From positions 1 to 54,785 of the forward strand of contig CASEYW010000133.1 in the NCBI GenBank assembly GCA_949292215.1: DNA of 54,785 nucleotides. Reading direction: 5' to 3'. Below the pieces are notes generated by a model, which was not told where the DNA came from, searched no databases, and saw only the letters and a list, made by a program, of their open reading frames with translations. This DNA comes from an uncultured bacterium. Its GTDB lineage: Bacteria > Verrucomicrobiota > Lentisphaeria > Victivallales > UBA1829. Numbering within the stretch: position 1 is the first letter of the stretch; the number at the start of each line of letters is the position of its first letter. This document shows positions 17,868 to 25,745 of this stretch, piece by piece. The translations under genes and the position numbers were made by a program.

Positions 17868-18509
17868 TCAGAGAGTCAGCGTCCGGCAGAGGACCTCCGC
17901 GATTTCCTCTGCGATTTTCCGGGACCCTTCCTCGTTGTAATGGACCCAGTCCCGGTGCAGATGAGTGGTATTCTTTTCCGCAAATGTATAGAGATCGTTG
18001 AATTCGACACCAAGCTCGGAGAGCGTTGTTTTTGCGATCTCGTTGTAATGGCGGATTTCCGCATTTCTGCGGCAGAGAAACGAGGGAATCTGGTCTTCCA
18101 GCACCGGAGTGGTGTAGGCGAAAATGATTTTTGCACGCGGAAAAAGGGTCCGGATGCGGTTGTGGACACGCCGGATCATGTGGGCATAAAAATCGGGCGG
18201 GGTGAGATTTTCTTCCTCATAGGTGTAGTATCCGGCAACATAGCGGGCAGTGTCGGCGGCGGCTTCTCCGGTGGGGCCGATACCGAGATGCCCGACATCC
18301 CAGAGTCCGTTGTTCCAGTGGACCAGATCCACATCGTCGCCTGCGAGACGGAGCTGTGCTTTCCAGTCCTGAAGCTGGCGGAGCGTGTACTGGGCGAAAC
18401 GCCCGTTGTCCGGCGGATAGACGACCTCCGCCTTGTCTTTCAGCAGTTCGCAGACAAACTGATCGTATCCCATCCGGATGGAATCCCCGAGAAGAAGTAC
18501 TTTTTTCAT
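17868..18509 (-). CDS. SGNH/GDSL-type hydrolase
   Basis: A 213-residue protein without a signal peptide. Block I is VLLLGDSIRMG (Ser10), with the Gly and Asn blocks in the middle and the Asp-x-x-His dyad in DWVHYNEEG near the end. These enzymes cleave esters, for example acetyl groups on sugars. ATG 18509 has AAAGGA nine bases upstream. It lies 105 bases downstream of an AraC gene on the same strand and may be cotranscribed with it. The cytoplasmic location suggests action on imported or intracellular esters. Confidence 0.85.
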   Translation of the reverse strand: MKKVLLLGDSIRMGYDQFVCELLKDKAEVVYPPDNGRFAQYTLRQLQDWKAQLRLAGDDVDLVHWNNGLWDVGHLGIGPTGEAAADTARYVAGYYTYEEENLTPPDFYAHMIRRVHNRIRTLFPRAKIIFAYTTPVLEDQIPSFLCRRNAEIRHYNEIAKTTLSELGVEFNDLYTFAEKNTTHLHRDWVHYNEEGSRKIAEEIAEVLCRTLTL

Positions 18510-18614
18510 GTTCTGTTCCTTTCTTTTCCCTGTGCTGCAATGAAACACCGGCAATATACATCGGAATGCGGAAAACATCAATCCGTTTTCCTGGGGATTC
18601 CATCGGGAGGGGAG

Positions 18615-19439
18615 TCAGTCCATGGTGGAGTGGCGGCGGTAGTCTGCTGGAGTCATTCCGGTGTTTTTCCGGATCAGACGACAGAAATAACTGACATAGG
18701 CGATCCCGCATGCGTAGGCGATCTCCTTGACCGGCAGTTCCGTTTCCCGGAGCAGCGACAGTGCATGCTGAATTCGAATCTGATCCAGATAGGTTCCCGG
18801 CGAGAGTGACATCATCCGGAAGAAAATCCGGTTCAGAGTCGTTCTGTGAATTCCGAGTTCCTCCGCCAGAGACCCGACTGTCACCTCGGGATCGGCGAAG
18901 CTTTCATGAGCCAGTTCGATGAACTGTTTTACAAGATCGTGTTCCCGAGATCCCGCCATTTTTCCCCCTGCAAGGGCGAGCAGTTCCGCTGCGAGAGCAA
19001 CCGCATGGCGCTGCGCATACGGAGTCCGCTGCTTGAGCAGGGATTCAATCTCCAGAAAATATTTGACTGGACACTCTCCGGCATAAAGATTGGTCTGTGG
19101 ATAGCCGTAGGAGTTCATGAAATCGGCTGCGCGGGGGCCGTCGAACGTGAACCAGTAGTAACACCACCGGGAGTCGGGATCAATCGCCCTGTGATGGTGG
19201 TCTTCGAGCGGCAGATGGTAAAAAATTTCGCCCGGAACAAGACGGATGGTTCGACCGTTGGAGAGAATTTCCCCTGTGCCTTTCACACACCAGAAGAGCT
19301 GGACAAAGTCCTTCTGTCTGCCTGGAACTCGTTCGAACCAGCCGCAGTCGGCCTCGTTGTATCCCACCGACCGGACATGGATCGGCAGGGGGAGCGCGGG
19401 AAGCTGAAGCGGATCGGGACGACTGATGATTTTTCGCAT
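18615..19439 (-). CDS. AraC family regulator
   Basis: A 274-residue regulator with an AraC-type cupin sensor (about 35-120) and a C-terminal double helix-turn-helix (about 170-268; VTVSLAEELGIHRTTLNRIF-like first helix pair, VKEIAYACGIAYVSYFCRL second). It is divergent from the NagB-like/amidohydrolase/dehydrogenase operon, and two 10-bp direct repeats in the shared region fit AraC half-sites. It probably activates that operon. Only a weak GAGAG ribosome binding site is visible. Confidence 0.9.
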   Translation of the reverse strand: MRKIISRPDPLQLPALPLPIHVRSVGYNEADCGWFERVPGRQKDFVQLFWCVKGTGEILSNGRTIRLVPGEIFYHLPLEDHHHRAIDPDSRWCYYWFTFDGPRAADFMNSYGYPQTNLYAGECPVKYFLEIESLLKQRTPYAQRHAVALAAELLALAGGKMAGSREHDLVKQFIELAHESFADPEVTVGSLAEELGIHRTTLNRIFFRMMSLSPGTYLDQIRIQHALSLLRETELPVKEIAYACGIAYVSYFCRLIRKNTGMTPADYRRHSTMD

Positions 19440-19451
19440 TTTTTCTCTCTC

Positions 19452-19516
19452 TGCATCAAAAGTATTATGATTGCATCAAAAACAGTATTCCGGACCTTAA
19501 TTTAATGCGTTATAAT
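19452..19516 (+). promoter_or_regulatory. AraC-type operator repeats and -10 box of the NagB-like operon
   Basis: TGCATCAAAA occurs at 19452-19461 and again at 19472-19481, exactly 20 bp apart and so on the same DNA face. A perfect -10 TATAAT lies at 19511-19516, but the -35 position (19488-19493, TTCCGG) is poor. This is the layout of an activator-dependent promoter, with the second repeat six bases upstream of the -35 region. Confidence 0.6.
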
Positions 19517-19567
19517 AAAAATAGCAAGCGGCCATTTGGCAACATAAATATAAACAAGGAGAAAAAG

Positions 19568-20419
19568 ATGAATCGTTCGGAAGAAGTCAGAAGACTCCTC
19601 ACGCTCTCTGTGGATGAGATGGTCCGGGAGGCAAAAGGTCATTTCAAAGTCACGGAAACGCTGGAGGATCTTTACGAGTATCTCGCTGATGAGATGGTCA
19701 AAGAGTTCCAGAAGGCTGCAGCGGGAAACCGGATCGTTTCCTTCATCATGCCGGTGGGACCGACTCAGCCGTACCGGATTATGGCGGCGAAGATCAACTA
19801 TCTGAATCTGAGCTTGAAAAATGTCCGCTTCTTCTTCATGGACGAGTACTGTGATGACAATGACCAGCTCATTCCGGAGACACATCCGCTGAGTTTCCGC
19901 GGACAGATCGGCGATTTGTTTTTCAACCATGTCCGTCCTGACCTTCTGATGCCGAAGGAACAAGTCATCTTCCCGCGTCCGGAGATCCTCAAGGATCTCC
20001 CGAAGATGATCGAAGACGCCGGCGGGATCGAAGTCTGCTACGGCGGCATCGGTATTCACGGTCATATCGCGTTCAATGAACCCGGCCCGGGGGTGGCGGA
20101 AACGGACCCGCGCATTCTGACGATCAACGAGTTCACACGCACCATTGATGCAACTCGTCACCGCGGAGTCGGCGGCAACCTGGAGAACTTCCCCCGCAGA
20201 GCGATCACGCTGGGCATGAAGCAGTGCCTCGGCGCGAGAAAACTCCTCCTGATGACCCGTAACGAATCCACCGAATTCTTGTGGGCAAACACGATCATCC
20301 GCATCGCGGCGCTTGGACAGCCCGGTGACGACTACCCCGTGACCTATCTGCGCAATCATCCGAACTACATCATCGCGACGGACATCCGTACCGCGACTGC
20401 GCCGAAGTTCAATATTTGA
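19568..20419 (+). CDS. Glucosamine-6-phosphate deaminase/isomerase-like protein
   Basis: A 283-residue protein of the NagB/6-phosphogluconolactonase fold. NagB landmarks are FFMDEYC (Asp92) and GIGIHGHIAFNEP (160-172), with His166 and Glu171 kept. The Asp that normally precedes Gly-His (E. coli Asp141, proton relay) is His164 here, so the exact reaction may differ from GlcN6P deamination. ATG 19568 has AAGGAG. It is followed at 10 bases by an amidohydrolase and then a Gfo/Idh dehydrogenase, suggesting breakdown of a modified amino sugar or sugar acid. Confidence 0.82.
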   Translation: MNRSEEVRRLLTLSVDEMVREAKGHFKVTETLEDLYEYLADEMVKEFQKAAAGNRIVSFIMPVGPTQPYRIMAAKINYLNLSLKNVRFFFMDEYCDDNDQLIPETHPLSFRGQIGDLFFNHVRPDLLMPKEQVIFPRPEILKDLPKMIEDAGGIEVCYGGIGIHGHIAFNEPGPGVAETDPRILTINEFTRTIDATRHRGVGGNLENFPRRAITLGMKQCLGARKLLLMTRNESTEFLWANTIIRIAALGQPGDDYPVTYLRNHPNYIIATDIRTATAPKFNI

Positions 20420-20429
20420 GAGTGGCGTT

Positions 20430-21260
20430 ATGAAAATCATTGATGCGCATGCACATCTGCTTCATAACCACACCGGATTCGACCGGATTGTCGAATCCGG
20501 TGTATACGATGAAATCTGGCTGATGGATCTTTCCGGCATTGAGCTGCCCGGATGTGAGCTGGCAACACAGAAAGAGGTGATTCAGGCGGCAAAGGATTTC
20601 AAGGGGAGGGTGTCGGCATTCGGTTTTCTGGATTTCAACAGGGATGTGTCGGAGATCGACCGCCTGAAAGAGATGGGGTTTGTCGGGCTCAAACCCTACA
20701 AGCCGCTGCTTCCCTATAATCACGAGTCGTACTACGCGCATTACCAGAGGGCGCAGGAACTGCGGATGCCGATTCTGTTCCATACAGGACTCGTGGCACA
20801 CGGACACCCCTGGAGCGGAAATTCGACCGGGCACTGTTTCGGACCGGATAACATGCGGCCGGCGCATCTGGCGGGGATCGCGGAGGCGTTCCCGGACCTG
20901 ATAATCATCGGCGGGCATGTCGGCTGGCCCTGGATGGAAGAGATGGAGCAGAATCTCTATTATTACAAAAATATTTATCATGATGTCAGCGGCTACCGTC
21001 GTTCCATCAGCCGCCTGAATGAGATTCTCGATCGGCGCTGTCACGATGGAACCGACCGCTATTTCAACGACAAGATGCTTTTCGCCACCGATTCCTTCTA
21101 CGGAATTCCCGCGGAAAACGAACAGTCCTTGAAACTTCGTGATTTCTGGCGCTACTATTTTGAGTTCGTCGGGAAACTCTATTATCGTTGGGGCAGGGAG
21201 GAGGAACAGGAAAAGTTCTTCTACCGGAATGCTTGGAACATCAGAAAATGCTGGAGTTGA
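20430..21260 (+). CDS. Amidohydrolase-family metal-dependent hydrolase
   Basis: A 276-residue TIM-barrel hydrolase of the amidohydrolase_2 type. Metal ligands visible are His7 and His9 (DAHAH), His118 (ILFHTG), His163 (GGHVGW) and Asp221 (FATDSF). Members hydrolyse or decarboxylate sugar acids, lactones and similar compounds. It lies 10 bases after the NagB-like gene and 4 bases before the dehydrogenase, in one operon. The substrate is unknown. Confidence 0.85.
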   Translation: MKIIDAHAHLLHNHTGFDRIVESGVYDEIWLMDLSGIELPGCELATQKEVIQAAKDFKGRVSAFGFLDFNRDVSEIDRLKEMGFVGLKPYKPLLPYNHESYYAHYQRAQELRMPILFHTGLVAHGHPWSGNSTGHCFGPDNMRPAHLAGIAEAFPDLIIIGGHVGWPWMEEMEQNLYYYKNIYHDVSGYRRSISRLNEILDRRCHDGTDRYFNDKMLFATDSFYGIPAENEQSLKLRDFWRYYFEFVGKLYYRWGREEEQEKFFYRNAWNIRKCWS

Positions 21261-21264
21261 ATTC

Positions 21265-22443
21265 ATGAAAAAATTGAAAATGGGGCTGATCGGAGCGGAC
21301 CCGAATCTCCGTTCCGGAATGATTGGAACCTATCTTCCGGAGGACGAGGCGGAAATCGCGGCGGTTGCGGACATCAATCCTGAGATGCTGAAGGTGTATC
21401 AGGAAAAATATCCGGAAAGAAAGGCGTTTTTCACTACGAGCGTCGATGAACTGCTGAAGCAGGAGCTGGATGCCGTTTTCATCATGGTTCGTGATTGTTT
21501 CCATGAAGATCTGGCGGTCAAAGCGCTGGAGGCTGGAAAAGCGGTGTATCTTGAAAAACCGATGGCGATTACCGTCGAAGGCTGCGACCGCATTCTGGAA
21601 ACCGCTTACCGGACCGGCAGCAAACTGTTCCTTGGACACAATATGCGTTATATGCCGTTTGTTCGGAAGATGAAGGAGATCATCGACTCCGGGATCATCG
21701 GGGAAGTCCAGTGCGTCTGGGTGCGCCACTTTGTCAATTACGGGAGCTGTTACTTCCATCACTGGTGCTCTGAGCGCAAAAACTGTACGGGGCTTCTGCT
21801 CCAGAAGGGGGCGCATGACATCGACGTGATCCAATGGCTTGCGGGAGGAGCGCCGCGGCATGTCAGCGCCATGGGGAAACTTTCCGTCTACAACCGGACC
21901 ACAGACCGCCTGAAGAACGGGGAAAAACCGGATCGGAAGATCGCTTTCTCCAATGAAGCATGGCCACCGCTCGAACAGAAGGGGCTCTCTCCCGTGATTG
22001 ACATCGAAGACCACAACATGATCATGATGCAGCTCGACAACGGTGTCCAGGCAACCTACATGCACTGCATGTACGCTCCCGATTCCGAGCGGAACTATAC
22101 ATTCATCGGAACTCACGGACGGGTGGAAAATATCGGTGATGGCGGCGAAGGAACCCAGATCCATGTATGGACACGGCGGGGAATCCGCATGGAACCGGAC
22201 ATCGTTTATCATCTGAAAACTCTGCCGGGTTCGCATGGCGGCGCCGATCCGCTGATCCTGAAGGCTTTTATCCGTTTTGTCCGGGACAATGTCACGCCGG
22301 ATGTTTCTCCGGTCGATGCCCGGAACGCTGTCGCCGCCGGCTGTATGGGACATTATTCCATGCGCAACGGCAACTGCGGATGCGATATCCCCGGTTTGCC
22401 AAGGCATATTCTGGAGTATTTCGCACACGGACAGAAAAAATAA
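21265..22443 (+). CDS. Gfo/Idh/MocA family oxidoreductase
   Basis: A 392-residue NAD(P)-dependent sugar dehydrogenase-like protein. The Rossmann N-terminus is MGLIGADPN, followed by the EKP motif (97-99, YLEKPM) and the KGAHDID catalytic block (181-187). ATG 21265 with GGAG is four bases past the amidohydrolase stop; the longer frame overlapping that gene is rejected. It probably oxidises the sugar handled by this operon. It is the last gene before the decayed region. Confidence 0.9.
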   Translation: MKKLKMGLIGADPNLRSGMIGTYLPEDEAEIAAVADINPEMLKVYQEKYPERKAFFTTSVDELLKQELDAVFIMVRDCFHEDLAVKALEAGKAVYLEKPMAITVEGCDRILETAYRTGSKLFLGHNMRYMPFVRKMKEIIDSGIIGEVQCVWVRHFVNYGSCYFHHWCSERKNCTGLLLQKGAHDIDVIQWLAGGAPRHVSAMGKLSVYNRTTDRLKNGEKPDRKIAFSNEAWPPLEQKGLSPVIDIEDHNMIMMQLDNGVQATYMHCMYAPDSERNYTFIGTHGRVENIGDGGEGTQIHVWTRRGIRMEPDIVYHLKTLPGSHGGADPLILKAFIRFVRDNVTPDVSPVDARNAVAAGCMGHYSMRNGNCGCDIPGLPRHILEYFAHGQKK

Positions 22444-22543
22444 GAAAACGGAACGTTTCAACTCATACTCTTTTGAGGGGGAACCGGCTAAAAGACGGGG
22501 AGCTTCCGCCGTCGGCAGATTGTCTGTTTGCCGCAGGCGGATT

Positions 22544-22561
22544 CCCCGGAAAGATCCGGGG
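22544..22561. repeat. Short perfect hairpin downstream of the dehydrogenase operon
   Basis: CCCCGGA (22544-22550), loop AAGA, TCCGGGG (22555-22561). It lies 100 bases after the operon end. There is no T-run after it on either strand, so it is at best a weak terminator. Confidence 0.3.
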
Positions 22562-22567
22562 CTGTTC

Positions 22568-23159
22568 TCATGCTGAAATGGAGAAGCGACTCTTCCGGAG
22601 CTCTTGTTGTTCAGGAAGTTGCCTAATACAGTTTATACACGGCACCGGTTTTATTCCGGAAGCAGTCGCACAGAGTCGGATTCGGATCGTGAAGATCTCC
22701 ACCTGCATAAGCTCTTGTCCGGCAGCTTCCGCAGCAAGCGCAGAAGTTTTTCCGCTCTGAGCAGAGTATAAAGATAACGGCGATTAATCTGCAGCGGGAA
22801 TGGTTGTCCCTGCTGCTGAAAACGATTCATATACATCGACCGGTGATGAACCAGCAGATTGAGGCGGTATAGTTTGCAGGGGGCGGATTCCATCCGCTGT
22901 TTCGGATGTGGTTCGATGAAATGATCCTCCGGCTGCCGCAGTTATGCTGGATCAGTGCATCAAGAGCTCTGCGATGTGCCGACAGCAGAACGGGAGAGTC
23001 CAGGGGTGTGCCGTTTCACGCAAGTTCCAATCTCGGCAACGGAACAGCCAAGAGGGATCAAGTCGCCGTTACAGGTATTGGGCAAGCGTATTTGAGATTC
23101 TTCCAACCGCGAAGCCGAAATTCCGGCTCCAGTTGAAAATAGTGTGTTTGCTGAGTCAT
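22568..23159 (-). pseudogene. Decayed radical SAM peptide maturase (multiple frameshifts, N-terminal half only)
   Basis: Minus strand from ATG 23159 reads MTQQTHYFQLEPEFRLRGW, the typical opening of radical SAM/SPASM peptide maturases (F-x-LRGW-x-x-L-x-YA). The match then jumps frames: CNGDLIPLGCSVAEIGTC, later ANYTASICWFITGRCI (the counterpart of HWSITGRCNxxCxHC) with an in-frame stop and lost cluster cysteines, then YAGGDLHDPNPTLCDCF (counterpart of TGGEPLxxPDF). A final trace, QLPEQQELRKSRFSIS, ends at 22568. At least three frame changes are needed, so the gene is dead, and the SPASM part is absent. The family call is by pattern recall, not by search. It lies downstream of the Nif11-like precursor remnant on the same strand. 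Confidence 0.6.
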
Positions 23160-23352
23160 TTGTTTCCCCGTCTGAAAAAATTATTTTACGATCCGGAGTT
23201 CTGCTTGATCGGATTCATTCACTGAAATCCCTGTTGCTTTTGAGGAAGAAGACGTTGTTGCGGATTCAGAACCGTGGATTGTCGGTTCTGGGGGAGCTGC
23301 ATATTTTCCGGAAAGCCTCTTTTGCCGGGTTGAGCTTGTTCGTTTGTCTTTG

Positions 23353-23560
23353 TCAAGAAGATTTGTTTGCTCCGTTCCAGGTCTGAGGTTCTGCCATCGT
23401 GAACCTGGAGCTCTTTCCGGAGGCGGATTTCTGGGCTTGTTGTGCAGCGCACTCCGCCGTTTCTGGTTTTGCTGCATCGGGCTGTTTTTTCCGTTTTTTC
23501 AGACATCGCTTTGTCGCTCTTCAGCGCATCATAGATTTTGTTGACATTGTTTTTGCTCAT
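23353..23560 (-). pseudogene. Nif11-like RiPP precursor leader with one-base frameshift
   Basis: ATG 23560 reads MSKNNVNKIYDALKSDKAMS, closely resembling Nif11-type leader peptides (MSxENVxKFYEALxxDxxL). Just after it are two A6 runs. Removing one A there switches to a frame reading DAAKPETAECAAQQAQ and then SSRFTMAEPQTWNGANKSS before a stop at 23353. This matches the second half of Nif11 leaders (PEEA...FTxxEL). The stretch is 208 bases, 69 codons plus one base. Without the shift the frame stays open to 23219 (113 residues) but becomes low-complexity. No Gly-Gly or core peptide is visible. It is either a dead precursor or a slippage-controlled one; the decayed maturase next door favours dead. 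Confidence 0.6.
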
Positions 23561-23601
23561 ATTGCATCTTCTGTTTGGTGATTCTTTTTCAGAAAAACGG
23601 A

Positions 23602-23766
23602 TCATTTCCGTTGAGGGTATCGGTTTTCCGGGAGCCTGCAGCAGATCAAGTTTTCCCCGGTTGAGTTCCAGAATTTCCGGTTTTCATCCGTTTCATCCGG
23701 GAGCTGCGGTGTTTCCGGCAGCCTCTCCTGAAAAATCTGAGCTGCTTTTTTGCTGAAGATGTCCAT
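23602..23766 (-). other. Small possible ORF, perhaps a second decayed precursor
   Basis: ATG 23766 opens a 54-codon frame starting MDIFSKKAAQIFQERLPETP. Near codon 31 a one-base shift would lead into LELNRGKLDLLQAPG, which recalls a double-glycine-type leader end (LxLxxxxLDxLxxxG), and then continues into the Nif11-like frame. The GGA before the ATG lies in an inverted repeat. It may be another broken precursor or chance. Confidence 0.3.
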
Positions 23767-23793
23767 TTTATTGTCCGCTTCAGGACAATAAAA
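23766..23793. repeat. 11-bp perfect inverted repeat
   Basis: TTTTATTGTCC (23766-23776) and GGACAATAAAA (23783-23793) with a 6-base loop. AT-rich flanks of the stem give a T-run on either strand, so it could be a weak bidirectional terminator, or an operator for the small ORF that starts at its edge. Confidence 0.5.
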
Positions 23794-24397
23794 CTACCGA
23801 TTCTGCCGGTATGCTGAAAAGGACTTCAGATTCGAGTTGCAACAAGGAACCTCCTATTCCATCTTAACGTTTGGTTTACCAGTCGAACCCCGCATAAAAC
23901 AGGAGTTTATTGTGACCGAAGGTAGAAACAGTCTATCTCCACACACGTTGGAATTGTAAATCTCACATAGTATTTACACTGAAATTTTGCAGGCGGGCAA
24001 GCTGCGGGAAATGAAACGTGGATATGGGAAGAACCTTGCGAATCCTCTGCGGACGGAAGGATGTAGTAATAGAGAAAGCCGAGTTCGGGAGAAATAAAAA
24101 AGGAATCGCGGAATACATTAGGAATCAATGGAGACATTAACCGAAGGCTAGCTGTCCCAGGCGGAGTCGTTTGATTCTTTTTACAGGAAAGAATCGTCAT
24201 AAGAAGTAAAAAGTCGGGACAGCTTGAGCAGTTGTCCGTGGAAGGGGTACGACTGGCGAACCAAGTTCAATGCTCGTTGAGCAAGTACAAGCCGTCGGCC
24301 AAGCAGAGGTATTGACTCGTTTCTTTCTTTGTTTTCTCCGGCGGTTCCATCTTGAAAGCGTTTTTGAAAGAAAAAAATTGCATGGAAAAAGATTTTT
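23794..24397. other. 600-bp stretch with no supported gene
   Basis: I see no gene with a ribosome binding site and family resemblance here. Composition is more AT-rich than the surrounding genes. A short plus-strand open segment ending near 24318 (final residues SKYKPSAKQRY) could be the tail of a lost gene, but I cannot name it. A 97-codon minus-strand frame (23907-24200) has no ribosome binding site or recognisable features and is not called. Confidence 0.4.
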
Positions 24398-24949
24398 TCA
24401 ATTTTCGCGGAAATCCTTTAAATCGGCAAGAGCCTCCATCAGTTTTTTTCTGGCACGGAAAACTTTGGTTTTGACATCGCTTTCGGAGAGTCCCAGAATC
24501 TCTGCGGTTTCACGGATTGACAATCCGGAAATTTTTGTGAGGCGGTATGCTTCCGCCATTTCCTCCGGCAGAAGACGCAGGGCCTCGGTAATTCGCCGTC
24601 GCAGGTATGGCCGATCCATCTGCCGGATGGAATTTTCCGGAGCGGGAACCTGGTCCAGCTCGGAGGAGAGGGACAGCGTGCGGCGGCTACCCCGGAAAAA
24701 ATCAAGCATTTTATGTCTGGCGATCGTGAACCACAGGGGTGCCAGATGTTCCGTGTCTTCGATCCGGTATCGCAGTTCCCACAAGGCCAGGAATGAATTC
24801 TGCAACACATCCTGTGCATCCGCGGTCTGCATTCCTGCGGAAAGCAGATATTGAAGGATACCCGGACCGTGTGTGGTGTAGGCATGTGAAAAATTTTCCT
24901 TCAGACGGATCCGGTGTTTTTCGTCTTCTGATTGTTTGTCAGTGAACAT
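24398..24949 (-). CDS. ECF-type RNA polymerase sigma factor
   Basis: A 183-residue sigma-70 family factor. Region 2 lies at about 15-85 (DAQDVLQNSFLALW is the 2.2 helix) and region 4 at about 120-175 (GLSIRETAEILGLSESDVKT). No anti-sigma gene is adjacent. ATG 24949 has GGGAGG and overlaps the preceding lipoprotein gene by 11 bp, making it the last intact gene of the NHLP export operon. It may couple a cell-surface or peptide signal to export or immunity genes; targets are unknown. Confidence 0.9.
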   Translation of the reverse strand: MFTDKQSEDEKHRIRLKENFSHAYTTHGPGILQYLLSAGMQTADAQDVLQNSFLALWELRYRIEDTEHLAPLWFTIARHKMLDFFRGSRRTLSLSSELDQVPAPENSIRQMDRPYLRRRITEALRLLPEEMAEAYRLTKISGLSIRETAEILGLSESDVKTKVFRARKKLMEALADLKDFREN

Positions 24950-25745
24950 TTCTGCCTCCCGCGGTCAAGGATTGTTTCATGTGCTTTTCCTGGAGCGCGT
25001 ACAGTTCTCCGGATTTCCAGAGGCGGTGAATGACCCGGTTCGCCGCTGCCAGAAGCGACGGATCTCCGCGGGAGACTGCAACCGCAAATTCCTCGTGATT
25101 GAGCAGATCCCGCAGGATCTCCAGTTTTCCCGGATACTCCATCTGGAGGCAGCGTGCGACCAGCGGATCCAGGATGACGGCGTCGTTCTGTTTTTGCAGG
25201 AGCGCTTTCACTGCCTCTCGGTTGCCGACATAGCCGGTCAGCCGGATCGGGACAGCGTTTCCTTGCAGGTATTTTGCAATGAGTGTATAGCCGGTGGAAC
25301 CGGTTTCTGCTCCGACACGGAAACCGGTTTTTCCTTTCATATCGGTCAGATATCGGATGTTTTCTCCGGATCGGACCAGAAAAGTCTGCCCGGCGAATTC
25401 GTAAGGATCGGAGAAGAGGACCGCTTCCCGGCGTTCCGGAGTGATTGCCAGAGCACAGATTGCCATATCTGCCTTTTTCTGGCGGACCAGGTCCACGAGT
25501 TCGGAAAAATTGCCATTGACGATACGGAGTTCCCGTCCCGCCTCCTTTGCGATCATTTCCCCGAGCTCCAGATCAATGCCGGTCAGTTTTCCCTGATAAA
25601 GATAAGCGTATGGCGGATAATCCGGGGGAACGGCCATTCGGACGGAGTTCGATGGAGCCATCTTTTCCGAACAACCGGAAATCACTCCGGTGCAGACCAG
25701 CATGCCCAATAGAACTGTATGGATGAGACGGCGGTTATTTTTCAT
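24939..25745 (-). CDS. Substrate-binding lipoprotein of the amino-acid (SBP_bac_3) type
   Basis: A 268-residue lipoprotein. The signal ends in a lipobox, GVISGC. The mature part is a family 3 solute-binding protein (PPDYPPYAYLYQGKLTGIDL near the start, then the two-lobed fold to about 250). Such proteins bind amino acids or small peptides. There is no matching ABC permease here; instead it follows another binding protein and the peptide exporters. ATG 25745 with AAAGGAG is chosen; it overlaps the upstream gene by 11 bp. Confidence 0.85.
   Translation of the reverse strand: MKNNRRLIHTVLLGMLVCTGVISGCSEKMAPSNSVRMAVPPDYPPYAYLYQGKLTGIDLELGEMIAKEAGRELRIVNGNFSELVDLVRQKKADMAICALAITPERREAVLFSDPYEFAGQTFLVRSGENIRYLTDMKGKTGFRVGAETGSTGYTLIAKYLQGNAVPIRLTGYVGNREAVKALLQKQNDAVILDPLVARCLQMEYPGKLEILRDLLNHEEFAVAVSRGDPSLLAAANRVIHRLWKSGELYALQEKHMKQSLTAGGRNVH

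Noticed and set aside
23907..24200. A 97-codon minus-strand frame in the decayed region
   Set aside because: No ribosome binding site, no motif, and surrounding sequence looks degenerate.
23880..24320. Possible structured RNA, tRNA or group II intron remnant
   Set aside because: I looked for a T-loop (GGTTCRA), acceptor pairing and a domain V-like hairpin and found none that hold.
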